The notes beneath the pieces are model-generated. The model was not told the DNA's origin. It worked only from the letters and a program-made list of their open reading frames with translations, and made no database searches. 64,000 nt of DNA from Flagellimonas flava. GTDB taxonomy: Bacteria > Bacteroidota > Bacteroidia > Flavobacteriales > Flavobacteriaceae. Position 1 is the stretch's first letter, and each line of letters starts with the position of its first letter. Of this stretch, positions 1-8,624 are shown one piece after another. The translations under genes were made by a program, and so were the position numbers. The stretch is from assembly GCF_900129665.1 (NCBI RefSeq), contig NZ_FQWL01000001.1, positions 806,001 through 870,000 on the forward strand. Reading direction: 5' to 3'.

Positions 1-767
1 AGCTGTAAAACACTTTCGATGTATTGGAACACATACATTACCAATGCGAAGAGGGCTCCGTAGGTATCAATTCCGTCCCCTACACCAACAATAATGGAAA
101 GAACTAAAAAAGCTAAGGCAACAATCCAGGATAGGGAGAAGTTCAGTGCCTCCAAATCGGATAGTTTGATGTTCCAGCGCATCATTCTCTTTAGATGCTC
201 TCCCAGTTTAACGGTATTCTTTTGCGAGATTACTTCTACTTGCCGTTCGAGTTCATCGTTGGCCTGTTCATTGAAGAATATGGTCTTTTTACTGCTCAAC
301 GCATAGATGACCACCACCATCCCGGTTACTAGCACACCTCCCCAAAAGACTTTTTGATTCAACAAGAGGAGAATACACATCACACCCACTAATCCAATAA
401 GGGTATTGATCAGTTCTGGCAGGGTATTTTCCAAGAATTCCACAAGCTCAGCGAGCATGTGAAGTCGCGCCGTTTTAACCGAAACTTTTTCACCCTGAAT
501 CTGTACCATGGCCGTGACGCCAGCTTCCCTGTAGACCTCCGCATAAAATCGGGAATCAAACACTCGTCTTACAACGCCTACAACAAGTAACAATATTCCC
601 AGAAAGCCTAAATTAAATGCTCCTTTGAAATGGCCACTTAGCACATCGTCAATGGCATTTCCTATGAACCATGGGAACAAAAGCAGGAGGGCCGCTTCCC
701 CTAAAATGCATATGTAGGTCAAGGTAAAACGCCATTTGTATTGATAGAACAGTTTTCTAGGACTCAT
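1..767 (-). CDS. ABC transporter six-TM membrane domain protein (partial)
   Basis: The gene runs off the left edge, so the C-terminus is missing; about 255 residues are visible from MSPRKLFYQYKW. At least four hydrophobic helices are seen (for example LTYICILGEAALLLLFPWFI and VMYVFQYIESVLQ at the end), with a polar stretch between helices 2 and 3 and the phrase RVFDSRFYAEVYREAG. This resembles the stand-alone ABC transmembrane region family (ABC_membrane_3 type), which has the exporter fold without an obvious ATPase domain. No Walker motifs are present in the visible part. The start codon overlaps the end of the upstream hydroxylase gene by 11 bases, so the two are probably co-translated. Family assignment is by recognition of the pattern; substrate unknown. 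Confidence 0.7.
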   Translation of the reverse strand, partial: MSPRKLFYQYKWRFTLTYICILGEAALLLLFPWFIGNAIDDVLSGHFKGAFNLGFLGILLLVVGVVRRVFDSRFYAEVYREAGVTAMVQIQGEKVSVKTARLHMLAELVEFLENTLPELINTLIGLVGVMCILLLLNQKVFWGGVLVTGMVVVIYALSSKKTIFFNEQANDELERQVEVISQKNTVKLGEHLKRMMRWNIKLSDLEALNFSLSWIVALAFLVLSIIVGVGDGIDTYGALFALVMYVFQYIESVLQ

Positions 768-1635
768 TGGGATTGGAATCTAGGTCTCTTTTTGGTTTCC
801 AATCGGGTCCATTGACCAAATATCCCCAGACTTCTTTTAGATTTTGGGCGTCTTTTACATCCTTATAAATATTGATGTATTCATGTAGGTGCACCTTAAT
901 GGGATTTATAGTATTTATTTGCTTGGTCAGACCATAATTGGGGGTATGCTTTTCTTCCTGATATGTTCCAAACATCCTGTCCCAAATACTAAGCAAGGCT
1001 CCAAAATTTTTGTCCAGATAAATTGAATCTGAACCATGATGTACACGGTGTTGCGAGGGCGTCATGAAGATTTTTTCGAACCAACCCAGTTTGCCAATGA
1101 TTTCCGTATGTAACCAGAACTGATACGACAACACCAAAAGGAAGACTAGCAATACGATATACGGATTAAAACCCAGAACAATGGCAGGTAGATAAAACAC
1201 CCATGTAATTAGATTGTCTATAAACGAGACCCGGAGGGCTGTGGTGTAGTTATAAATTGGAGAACTATGGTGAATGCTGTGATACGACCATAAAATGCGG
1301 ACTTTGTGCTCAATGACATGCTCCACATAATACAGGAAATCCACAAAAAGAAGGCATAACAAAGTGGTCCAAATGTTTACGGGAATTTCCCAGGGGACAA
1401 ATTTGGCAACTACAATAAATGACCCAGCAAATATGAGCGTGCCAATTTTCTCAAAAAATTGGGCCACGATAAAGACTGAAAAGCTGGCCCACATTTCGCC
1501 CAAGCGCCATTTATTGATCTTCTTTTTGTAGAGTTCATAAAAGAATTCCACAATGGCCAAGGTCATAGAGAAGGCAAAGATGCCAAAAAGCACCCATTCT
1601 ATGTTTTGCTCCATTTTAAGTACAATGTCTTCCAT
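757..1635 (-). CDS. Sterol desaturase / fatty acid hydroxylase family protein
   Basis: An integral membrane di-iron hydroxylase of the fatty acid hydroxylase superfamily, 292 residues. The histidine clusters that bind the two irons are present: HVIEH (106-110), HSIHH (119-123), H176 and HRVHH (196-200). They are embedded among several membrane helices, as usual for the family. Known members hydroxylate or desaturate sterols, carotenoids, plasmalogen-type ethers or acyl chains; the substrate here cannot be told. The gene lies between a Crp/Fnr regulator upstream and the overlapping ABC membrane gene downstream, and an FNR-box-like inverted repeat stands about 50 bases before its start. This suggests Crp/Fnr control of a small membrane-lipid unit (inference). 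Confidence 0.88.
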   Translation of the reverse strand: MEDIVLKMEQNIEWVLFGIFAFSMTLAIVEFFYELYKKKINKWRLGEMWASFSVFIVAQFFEKIGTLIFAGSFIVVAKFVPWEIPVNIWTTLLCLLFVDFLYYVEHVIEHKVRILWSYHSIHHSSPIYNYTTALRVSFIDNLITWVFYLPAIVLGFNPYIVLLVFLLVLSYQFWLHTEIIGKLGWFEKIFMTPSQHRVHHGSDSIYLDKNFGALLSIWDRMFGTYQEEKHTPNYGLTKQINTINPIKVHLHEYINIYKDVKDAQNLKEVWGYLVNGPDWKPKRDLDSNPNES

Positions 1636-1683
1636 ATATCAAATTATATGGGGCAAAATTCAAAAAGGAGGATGGTTATTTTT

Positions 1684-1697
1684 TTGACCTAAATCAA
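1684..1697. promoter_or_regulatory. FNR-box-like inverted repeat before the hydroxylase gene
   Basis: The sequence TTGACCTAAATCAA matches the TTGAT-N4-ATCAA layout of Crp/Fnr-family operators with one mismatch. It sits in a longer A/T-flanked palindrome with 9-base arms (1679-1687 and 1694-1702). On the coding strand it lies 49-50 bases before the hydroxylase start. A near copy lies at the same distance before the Crp/Fnr gene. It also abuts the Crp stop codon, so part of the symmetry could serve as a terminator. Confidence 0.5.
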
Positions 1698-1703
1698 AAA
1701 AAG

Positions 1704-2264
1704 CTAGACTTGTCGTCTTACCCGGCTTAAGGTTTCCTGGCTGATATCAAGTAAAGAGGCCAAATAGCCCAGTTTTATTTCCCTGACCAACTTGGGACTG
1801 GTTTTCAGCAAGAACAGGTACTTTTCCTTAGCGGACATATGCATGAAAGTCTTGGATAGGTAGTCCATTTCAGCGATAACCTGCTGATAGTATTCATTCA
1901 TGAACGCACGAAAGGGTTCATTTCGTTTGTATAGTTTTTTGTAGTCAGCTATGGAGATGGAGTATACGCTTGTGTCACCCAATACCTGTAAACTTTCAAA
2001 GCTCGGTTCCAAGGTGAAAAAGCTGTACCATGATGTAACAAAATCATCGTCTGTGTAAATCCAATGTGTCTTTTCCGTTCCGTTTTCCAAGCGATAGAAA
2101 GAGCGTACAAACCCCTTTTGTATAAAAAACAGTTGTTTGGTGTAGGCACCTTCTTTTAATAAAAGGTCCCCATTACTGAAATCCAATGCTTTAAAATAGC
2201 TGGCTATTTCAAGCTTATCCTTTTCTTTTAATCTACTATGTTGAGCGATGTACTGAACGGGCAT
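1704..2264 (-). CDS. Crp/Fnr family transcriptional regulator
   Basis: A 186-residue regulator with an N-terminal cyclic-nucleotide-binding-type beta-roll (about residues 20-120, LLLKEGAYTKQLFFIQKGFV) and a short C-terminal winged helix (about 150-186, LASLLDISQETLSRVRRQ) that would read DNA. It has none of the four-cysteine pattern of oxygen-sensing FNR, so the signal is unknown. It is shorter than E. coli CRP, as is common in Bacteroidota. It lies directly upstream of the hydroxylase/ABC unit on the same strand. A TGACCTTAATCA element in front of its own start and a similar one in front of the hydroxylase suggest autoregulation plus control of the neighbours (inference). Confidence 0.88.
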   Translation of the reverse strand: MPVQYIAQHSRLKEKDKLEIASYFKALDFSNGDLLLKEGAYTKQLFFIQKGFVRSFYRLENGTEKTHWIYTDDDFVTSWYSFFTLEPSFESLQVLGDTSVYSISIADYKKLYKRNEPFRAFMNEYYQQVIAEMDYLSKTFMHMSAKEKYLFLLKTSPKLVREIKLGYLASLLDISQETLSRVRRQV

Positions 2265-2312
2265 GATTTTCGAGTAGCGTCTGCGGGACTAAATTTAATG
2301 AGAATAATGTAA

Positions 2313-2324
2313 TGACCTTAATCA
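2313..2324. promoter_or_regulatory. FNR-box-like element before the Crp/Fnr gene
   Basis: The sequence TGACCTTAATCA differs at one base from the TGACCTAAATCA core found before the hydroxylase gene. It lies 49 bases from the regulator's start codon, practically the same offset. This is a candidate autoregulatory operator; no binding is shown by sequence alone. Confidence 0.45.
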
Positions 2325-2365
2325 TCAAAACATTGAACAGGCCCACTTTGCACAGATGGTCTCCT

Positions 2366-3604
2366 TTATTCCAAAATAACTCCTTGCTTTACTCTTAAGG
2401 TTATGGTTTGGTTTATGTTTTTGATATCCTCCAACGGATTTTGGTCCAACACCAAAAAACTGGCCTCAAAACCATCTTTCAAAAAACCAACTTTTCTATA
2501 GGGAAGGGTAGTGGTGGCCGAATTTTCACACCACATTTTAAGCAACTCCAGATTTGTGAACAGGTCTAAACTATGCAGCAGCTGGAATTCATCCACTGAA
2601 TTATCGTTGTACATATCCGAGCCAATGGCCATGGTTACCCCTTCATTTTTTAGGATTTCCAAGTTGGAACGGACATTGCCCAACAAGGCCCCATAATTGG
2701 GTTTTTCCTTGTTTTTGGTTACCAAGGATGCCGTAGTAACCACAACAACTCCTTTTTGGAACGCTAGTTTGGCATCTTCCAAATCAATAGGCTTTCCGTT
2801 ATGAATCTCTGGAAGATGAGCAATTTCATCCACTCCGGCCGCCACCGCCACATGAAAATCGTGGGCCGTGGCTACGTGTGCGCTTACCCGTAAATTGTGG
2901 TCATGGGCTTTCTTTACAATGTCAGGCACCAAACTTGGGTCCAAGCCTTTTTTGCCAAAATAGGCCGTATCATTTTTTCTGGTAAGGTATTCTTCGGAAT
3001 AGAGGAGGTTGATTTTGATGAAATCGGGCTTAAATGACACAATTTCTTCCCATTTGTACTCCAAATCCTCCTTGGTATCAATAATATGGTAACCATGCGA
3101 TTCAATTTCCTTTAAGGTGTTGAAGAGCCCGTCAAAGTGTCCGTACTCCAAAAAACGTTTTCTTAAGGCAATCGGATGGCCACCCGAACCGGTCAGGGGG
3201 GCATGGGCCATGTTAATATCAATTCCGGTAGGCTTATTATAATGGTGCATCAAAGGATCTATCCTTTTCTTTATGGAAGAAAGAAGTTTTACGTAGAATA
3301 CGCCATTGTCCAGATAGGATTTGATACGTTCTTCCAGCTTATAGTCACTTTCTAGATTGTGGTTATGTGCTTCGGCAAATGGTGGGGTCACAAATTTGCC
3401 ACCTAGGTCTATAATGGTATCGCTCTGAACCTCTCCCTCGAAAAACCGCAGAACCCCGTCTTTAACCCAAACGGTCCGATCTTCAAAGGAAGTGCCATTA
3501 AACCATTGCCCACGGGTAAATTCGATTTGGGCGTGATTTACGACATTTGTTTTGCAGGAAGCTAGAAGTGTAAAGGAAAAAAGTCCTAATAGGAGCTGTT
3601 TCAT
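2366..3604 (-). CDS. Amidohydrolase family lipoprotein
   Basis: A 412-residue metal-dependent hydrolase of the amidohydrolase superfamily, predicted to be a lipoprotein (MKQLLLGLFSFTLLASC, lipobox cysteine 17). The TIM-barrel signatures are visible in order: the HxH metal site in EAHNHNLE, FIKINLL (candidate metal-bridging lysine region), a histidine in VSAHVATAHD, another in DEIAHLPE, and the catalytic aspartate in IGSDMYND. The family hydrolyses cyclic amides, lactones and related compounds; many periplasmic members act on dipeptides or imidazolones, but the substrate here is not deducible. It is a single gene with clear spacing on both sides. Confidence 0.85.
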   Translation of the reverse strand: MKQLLLGLFSFTLLASCKTNVVNHAQIEFTRGQWFNGTSFEDRTVWVKDGVLRFFEGEVQSDTIIDLGGKFVTPPFAEAHNHNLESDYKLEERIKSYLDNGVFYVKLLSSIKKRIDPLMHHYNKPTGIDINMAHAPLTGSGGHPIALRKRFLEYGHFDGLFNTLKEIESHGYHIIDTKEDLEYKWEEIVSFKPDFIKINLLYSEEYLTRKNDTAYFGKKGLDPSLVPDIVKKAHDHNLRVSAHVATAHDFHVAVAAGVDEIAHLPEIHNGKPIDLEDAKLAFQKGVVVVTTASLVTKNKEKPNYGALLGNVRSNLEILKNEGVTMAIGSDMYNDNSVDEFQLLHSLDLFTNLELLKMWCENSATTTLPYRKVGFLKDGFEASFLVLDQNPLEDIKNINQTITLRVKQGVILE

Positions 3605-3690
3605 GACGGCTTGGTTTACCTAAAGACTAAGTTAGCAAAGGAATGTGACATCCTTGGATAAATACCAAATAGAACGGATGAATATTGGTT

Positions 3691-3894
3691 CTATGCCAGG
3701 TCGCTCAACAAAACAAGAAGATTAGCTACTCCCAAGGCAAGCTCAAATCCGATACCTTGAACAATTTGTTTGTTCGGTTTACCATCGGTCACGATACTTC
3801 TTAGTCTGCCCAGAGCAAATCCAAGAAAAACTAAGGCGGCCATAACAAACGAAGTAAACCTAAAACTGGTTACAAAGATTCCTGTTAAGGTCAG
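3691..3894 (-). pseudogene. 5'-truncated DUF4345 membrane protein remnant
   Basis: An open frame of 67 codons reads LTGIFVTSFRFTSFVMAALV at its beginning and then LGFALGRLRSIVTDGKPN, followed by a final hydrophobic helix and stop. The glycine-arginine plus xDGxP pattern followed by a closing helix is what the second half of DUF4345 small membrane proteins looks like (usual length about 120-130). The first two helices are missing: a TGA stop lies immediately upstream in frame, at the end of the lumazine-binding-like gene. An ATG at 3843 would give only 50 residues. I read it as a decayed or deletion-fused remnant; a functional micro-protein is less likely. Confidence 0.5.
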
Positions 3895-4760
3895 TCAAGG
3901 AAGTGTCCCGAAGAACTCCGCTCACTGGTAATTTTCCAAACTCCATTTATTTTAAAAAGGGTGAAGAAGCTTGTACTATTGGTAGAGGGAAAATCCACTC
4001 GTGCAACCGCCAAATTATCATGATACAGCTCTATGGCGAACAATTGGTTGAAATCAATCTGATGCTGTTGGCCGGGTATTGTTTTTAAGAACTCAGTTTT
4101 AGATATGGTTTTGAGCTGCCCTTTTGGGTTTAAGTATTTTTTGTCCCAACCGATATGGAGCATTCCAGAGACCTTTTCCACATTATAGGTTGACAAAGCC
4201 TCAAAATAGGAGTGGAGCAAGGACTCTGTTGCCGTATAGGCCAGGGAACGATGCACTGTTTGAGAGCCTTCCCTAACATCAGCCCATACCTTATCCATGA
4301 GGGTCCATTTCCCATTTAACTTAAATAAAACGAAACTTGTGGCACTTCTACTAGGCGCTTTGTTGACGCGGACAAAGGCCAAGTTACCATTGGCCAAACC
4401 CACTGTGGCAAACACCCTATCACTGGCATAGCCAGGGTAGGGGCCATGGTCTTGCACTCTTTTTATAAACTTTGACTTGTTTTCAATATTGAGGGTGGCG
4501 GTATTGGGTGTATCGGTATCCCTCATAAACCAGGTTTCGTGAAAAACTTCATCTAGAAGGTCGGGTTGTGCCATTTCCACACCTTGGTAGTACTTACCCA
4601 TGACCGAATAGATTTCAGCATAATCCTCGGTGTTTTGCACCACATTATCGGGATGGAAAATGAATTTGGGGTTTAGTGTTTCGGGTACTTTGTCCTGTGC
4701 ATGCAAGGGCACAAATAAAACCAAGCAAAGACTTAACACAAACATTCCATTCCAAGGCAT
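3891..4760 (-). CDS. Secreted protein with two NTF2-like (lumazine-binding-type) domains
   Basis: A 289-residue exported protein with a signal peptide ending near FVPLHAQDK. It contains two tandem NTF2-like domains of the putative lumazine-binding type. The first (about 40-165) includes YYQGVEMAQPDLLDEVFHET and ends FKLNGKWTLMDKVW; the second (about 175-285) includes YFEALSTYNVEKVSGMLHIG and ends FKINGVWKITS. The parallel endings show an internal duplication. Such domains form cone-shaped pockets, but the ligand or activity of this subfamily is not established. Its 3' end abuts the DUF4345 remnant, so the downstream boundary may be a deletion junction. Confidence 0.75.
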   Translation of the reverse strand: MPWNGMFVLSLCLVLFVPLHAQDKVPETLNPKFIFHPDNVVQNTEDYAEIYSVMGKYYQGVEMAQPDLLDEVFHETWFMRDTDTPNTATLNIENKSKFIKRVQDHGPYPGYASDRVFATVGLANGNLAFVRVNKAPSRSATSFVLFKLNGKWTLMDKVWADVREGSQTVHRSLAYTATESLLHSYFEALSTYNVEKVSGMLHIGWDKKYLNPKGQLKTISKTEFLKTIPGQQHQIDFNQLFAIELYHDNLAVARVDFPSTNSTSFFTLFKINGVWKITSERSSSGHFLD

Positions 4761-4871
4761 AACTTATTGATTTAAGCTTCAAGTTACTTAAAACCAGTAA
4801 GAAAGATTTGAAGTATGGAAAAAAAGCCGCCTCGCAAATTTAAAATGCCCGATGAATAGTTTTGGGTGTTC

Positions 4872-5720
4872 CTATTTCAAGTAATCAAAGGTATCCACCA
4901 CCTCGTATTTCAAACTTCTTTTCAGAAATCCGTTTAAAAAGGCGGTGTGACTTCCACCTGATAAAATAAAAACCCGATCAGAAGAATCCAGTGGTATCCT
5001 GTTTAGGTTGGCATAGATTCTAAGATTCCTTTGATAGTATTTTGCGGCTTCATCGGCTCCTTCAAAACCATTTTCAGTTCCCACATGGGTAAGAATATCA
5101 GCATTTGCCGTAATCAGGAAATCCAAAAATCTCGGATGATTCATTCTTTTGAGTTTTTCCACTAGGGGAATTTCTTCTTCCAATGGGTTGATGTCCTGTA
5201 CAGATGCTAAAGGGTTGGCCTGAAACTTATTGTAGGTTATGGAATCCAAAAGATTGATCAATTCACTATTGATGCGGTAGTTGTATTCCATTTTATGGTC
5301 AATCCCGTGGAGAAGGGCAATGTTGTTCCTCCTACCCACTTCGAAGGCCACAAGGCCAACCTCACCATAGTAGGTAGATGCCTTTTCAGGAGTATTAAGA
5401 TACGCTCTGTAGTTTTCATTAAGCTCATCATTCTTACTGGGAGGGACTTCCACGCAGATTACGGTAGGTTCAAATGCCGAAATTAACTCTGCAATAGCCT
5501 TGGCATCCTGCTGGTTTTTTTGGTTTTCCTCATCAAACTCCACGGTATTTGCATCCGAAGAGGCACCCATATGAAAGGTGGCAAAATTTAGTACTTGTAT
5601 TTTATCCTCTGATGGGATTGATTTTTGATTTGCTAATGGGGTCTCTTTCGTGGTTTTCTTTGGAGAAGATGTACATGACAAGGCCAGTCCTGTGAACAGG
5701 AGAATTGAAAATCGTAGCAT
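4872..5720 (-). CDS. DUF5694 family lipoprotein
   Basis: A 282-residue predicted lipoprotein (LLFTGLALSC, lipobox cysteine 16). After a Ser/Lys/Thr-rich linker the domain begins IQVLNFATFHMG and contains FEPTVICVEVPPS, an AFEVGRRNNI segment and HVGTENGFEGADEAAKYYQR, then VFILSGGSHTAFLNGFL near the end. This order matches DUF5694, a family distantly resembling TraB/PrgY-type folds and common in Bacteroidota. Function is unknown. It is a single gene on the same strand as its neighbours. Confidence 0.7.
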   Translation of the reverse strand: MLRFSILLFTGLALSCTSSPKKTTKETPLANQKSIPSEDKIQVLNFATFHMGASSDANTVEFDEENQKNQQDAKAIAELISAFEPTVICVEVPPSKNDELNENYRAYLNTPEKASTYYGEVGLVAFEVGRRNNIALLHGIDHKMEYNYRINSELINLLDSITYNKFQANPLASVQDINPLEEEIPLVEKLKRMNHPRFLDFLITANADILTHVGTENGFEGADEAAKYYQRNLRIYANLNRIPLDSSDRVFILSGGSHTAFLNGFLKRSLKYEVVDTFDYLK

Positions 5721-5753
5721 AAGGATTGTTTTTTGTGATGAATTATGATATTA

Positions 5754-6809
5754 CTAATTGGTTTTTAAAACTTTAGAACTAATGCACATTACTGTATCGT
5801 CTATATTAATAGGAGGGGTGGCTAGTTTGTACAAAATAACACCGGATTTTGGCGCTTTGTATTCTTCTAGAACTTTTCCAAATACATTTGTGGTATGTCC
5901 CACGACATCGCCCTTTTCCACCGTATCACCGGCCTTGAATTCACTATAGAAAATACCATTCACATTGGAATCGATATAGACCTGCTGATGCAGGGAAACA
6001 AAATCTTGCTGAGAAGACTCTTTGCCCATACCATACATTTTCATTTCCCTGAGCATATTATAGACCCCTTTTTTTATAAGTTCCACGGCCTCTTGCTGCA
6101 CATTTCCTAGTTTCCCACATTCTATGCTCAAAGCCGTTTTACCATCCTGAACGGCCTGCTTAAAGGTGTATTTCGCAGGTTCTTCGTCAGTAATGGTATA
6201 GGGATAGGAAACCACATAGTTAAAACCACTTGTTTCGGAAAGCCGCTGTGCCAAAGCAGTTTGCTCTGGTTTTTTGACATTGTTGTAATAGCAAACAAAT
6301 GGAATAAGATCCTCACAGGCGTCGCCTCCATGAATATCCAAAAAGACATCGCTTACAGGAATGATTTGCTCTGTAATATAGTGTGCCAATTTATAGGTGA
6401 TACTTCCATCCGACTTTCCGGGAAAAGCATTGTTTAAGTTGGCTTTATCCTGAGGATTGATGAATGGGGTACGGGTAAAAAAGGAGGCAGTGTTCGCTAT
6501 GGGGACCACTATTAAGGTCCCCTTAAGTTCCTGAAGGTCAATTTCCCTTAACAGCTCCTGTACAGCCATGATGGGGGGATATTCATAGCCATGAACCCCG
6601 GCCACCATGGTGAAAACAGGACCTTCCGAAGCACCTTTTAAGACAGAGACCGGCAAATATCCCGAGTTCCCAAGAGAATCTTCAAAATCTATCTGTATAT
6701 CTTTTCTAAAAGGCCGTTCGAAATCATTGAAAACAGATTCAAAATTCTGCTGTGAGCTTGCCAATTGGACCGAAATGAGTGAAAAAAATATTGATGCGAT
6801 TTTCAACAT
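5754..6809 (-). CDS. Succinylglutamate desuccinylase/aspartoacylase-like zinc hydrolase
   Basis: A 351-residue exported zinc hydrolase of the M14-like aspartoacylase family. GVHGYEYPP carries the H-x2-E zinc pair and DIHGGDACEDL the third histidine region. The C-terminal beta domain (KAGDTVEKGDVVGHTTNVFG) is lipoyl/barrel-like, as in this subgroup. I start at the ATG giving MLKIASIFFSLISVQLASSQ, a clean signal peptide; the frame continues 10 codons upstream to a TTG, which would put polar residues before it. Relatives deacylate N-acyl amino acids, but exported Bacteroidota members have unknown substrates. It ends shortly before the DUF5694 gene. Confidence 0.8.
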   Translation of the reverse strand: MLKIASIFFSLISVQLASSQQNFESVFNDFERPFRKDIQIDFEDSLGNSGYLPVSVLKGASEGPVFTMVAGVHGYEYPPIMAVQELLREIDLQELKGTLIVVPIANTASFFTRTPFINPQDKANLNNAFPGKSDGSITYKLAHYITEQIIPVSDVFLDIHGGDACEDLIPFVCYYNNVKKPEQTALAQRLSETSGFNYVVSYPYTITDEEPAKYTFKQAVQDGKTALSIECGKLGNVQQEAVELIKKGVYNMLREMKMYGMGKESSQQDFVSLHQQVYIDSNVNGIFYSEFKAGDTVEKGDVVGHTTNVFGKVLEEYKAPKSGVILYKLATPPINIDDTVMCISSKVLKTN

Positions 6810-6873
6810 TTTTAATTTAGGGTTTGAGTTTATAACCAACCTACAATATATAATCTTCCCATGGTCAGAATAC

Positions 6874-7938
6874 TTATCGTTTTGACTTTTTTAGATTTTT
6901 AAAGTGTTTCACCATTTTTCCAAAGTCCTTATCCTTTTTACGCTTTTCAGCGATAGACGATTCAAAATGAGCTTTTTCTTTTTCCATCTTAAGGTAGTTC
7001 TCGTAAAGAGATTTATCCACAGTTCCCGATTCCACTGCCTCGATAATAGCGCAACCTAATTCAACAGTGTGGGTACAATCTTTGAATTTGCAATTTTCAG
7101 AAAAATTCAACAAGGTGTCAAAAGTCTTCTCCAACCCTTGGGCAGTATCAGTGATACCAACTTCCCGCATTCCCGGGTTGTCTATAAGAATCCCACCACC
7201 ATCCAATAGTAAAAGCTCCCGATGGGTAGTGGTATGCTGACCGCGGTTGGATTGTTCGCTTATTGCCTTGGATTCCATTTTTTGTTTTTTGGAAAGGACG
7301 TTTACAAGACTTGACTTTCCCACCCCCGAGGACCCCAAAAGACAATAGGTTTTACCAGGCTCAATAAGCGACTTCAGCTCTTCCAAGCCTAGTTGTGTTT
7401 GAGCACTTACGCTTAGAAGCTGTACCGCTGGCATCCGGTTTTGAATGTGCCCCATCATCGCAGATAGTTGTACTTCGTTTACCAAATCAATCTTGTTGAG
7501 TACAATTATGGGTTCAATCTGTGAATTGTGGCATAGGGTAATATAACGTTCCAAACGGTTAAGGTTAAAATCTCGATCTACCGCTTGTACAATAAGGGCA
7601 TAGTTAATGTTTGCAGCTATAATCTGTATGTCCCCCAACCGGCCTACGGCCTTCCTTGATAAGGTAGAGAACCGTGGTAGGATTTTATGAATGATGGCAC
7701 TGTGTGCGTCATATACCATTAAGGTTACCCAGTCTCCAACCGCGGGAAAACTTGCCCGACTTGTTGCTGTGTACCTTAAGTTTCCAGTAATTTCAGCTTC
7801 GAATTCTCCTAGTTCGGTTTGGACGATATACCTTTCCTTATGCTCAGTGATAACTCTGCCGACAACAAGATCTTCTTGACCGGTTGCTAAGTTTAATTTT
7901 TCGATTTCGTTGTTATATCCTAAATCTTTTAATTTCAT
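6874..7938 (-). CDS. rsgA: Ribosome small subunit-dependent GTPase A
   Basis: RsgA (YjeQ) is a circularly permuted GTPase that checks late maturation of the 30S subunit. The 354 residues show an N-terminal OB-fold (about 20-90) and the permuted GTPase motifs: NKID (148-151) first, then the P-loop GSSGVGKS (202-209), the THRELLLL region and DNPGMRE. The C-terminal zinc knuckle has C283, C288, H290 and C296, matching the C-x4-C-x-H-x5-C pattern. Length and residues are complete. A perfect 20-bp palindrome lies about 32 bases before its start. Confidence 0.96.
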   Translation of the reverse strand: MKLKDLGYNNEIEKLNLATGQEDLVVGRVITEHKERYIVQTELGEFEAEITGNLRYTATSRASFPAVGDWVTLMVYDAHSAIIHKILPRFSTLSRKAVGRLGDIQIIAANINYALIVQAVDRDFNLNRLERYITLCHNSQIEPIIVLNKIDLVNEVQLSAMMGHIQNRMPAVQLLSVSAQTQLGLEELKSLIEPGKTYCLLGSSGVGKSSLVNVLSKKQKMESKAISEQSNRGQHTTTHRELLLLDGGGILIDNPGMREVGITDTAQGLEKTFDTLLNFSENCKFKDCTHTVELGCAIIEAVESGTVDKSLYENYLKMEKEKAHFESSIAEKRKKDKDFGKMVKHFKNLKKSKR

Positions 7939-8186
7939 ATTGAATGATTTGCTTTGTTGGTCAGCATGACCTATGATTTAAATCATAGGGTAGGGGCCAT
8001 CCATCAAAATTGTTTGTAAAATGTAAAAAGGAGTTGTACTTCGGAAGGTTCCCGAAGTAGAAAGGTGATAGTCAATCTAGTAATCGACTATCTTATTTTA
8101 CAATATCCAAATATGATATTATGGTAGAGGTCATAAACTCTTGTATAATGTAAAATTAGGGAATCCATTTTCCTTACGGAAATATT
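7939..8186. promoter_or_regulatory. Intergenic segment with a perfect 20-bp palindrome and two hairpins
   Basis: No gene is seen here. A perfect palindrome spans 7970-7989, CCTATGATTT followed by its exact reverse complement. Its core TGATTTAAATCA fits the FNR-type half-site spacing, and it lies about 32 bases upstream of rsgA. Two perfect 7-bp hairpins follow: ACTTCGG/CCGAAGT (8038-8058) and GATAGTC/GACTATC (8067-8092). Neither has a convincing U-run for the minus-strand transcript that ends at 8187. Confidence 0.5.
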
Positions 8187-8555
8187 TTAGGTTGTTTTGA
8201 TTCCGCCGACCGTGAACGCAAATGAGGAAAAGAATAGCAACACACTCGGGACAATGGCCCCCAAATACAGAGCTAAAATGGAATTGACAATGACGAGGAT
8301 AGCAATAAGAAACAGTATTTTTTTGACTTCATGTTGCATCCCGAGAGTCAACAGACCAAAGATGGCAAGTCCCAATAATTGTAATGTTGGAAGAATAAAC
8401 AGGATTGGAAAAATCTCCTTTAGAAACGGTTCAGCATTGGATTTCACCATAAGGTTGGTCACATACCCAATTCCACTTCCATGAAAAAGGGCTATCAGAA
8501 TTAATAGTACAGAACCAATTATTGTAGATGGTTTTGTGATTTTTATCGGGGCCAT
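8187..8555 (-). CDS. Small four-helix membrane protein, unknown
   Basis: A 122-residue very hydrophobic protein with four predicted membrane helices (about 10-32, 47-69, 78-98 and 99-119). A short extracytoplasmic loop holds KSNAEPFLKEIFP. I do not recognise a defined family; the size and the FHGSGIGYVTNL opening resemble small conserved membrane proteins of Bacteroidota. It is not obviously in an operon: rsgA is 250 bases downstream and a beta-barrel gene lies upstream. Confidence 0.65.
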   Translation of the reverse strand: MAPIKITKPSTIIGSVLLILIALFHGSGIGYVTNLMVKSNAEPFLKEIFPILFILPTLQLLGLAIFGLLTLGMQHEVKKILFLIAILVIVNSILALYLGAIVPSVLLFFSSFAFTVGGIKTT

Positions 8556-8624
8556 GAAGCGAGTTTAGAAGCTACAGAATAGACGCTCTGATCCCAGAAA
8601 AGGTTGCCCTAGTAAATTTTAAAA

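Noticed and set aside
8038..8092. Rho-independent terminator pair downstream of the 8.2 kb membrane-protein gene.
   Set aside because: The two hairpins are perfect but no U-run follows on the minus-strand transcript, so only hairpins are noted.
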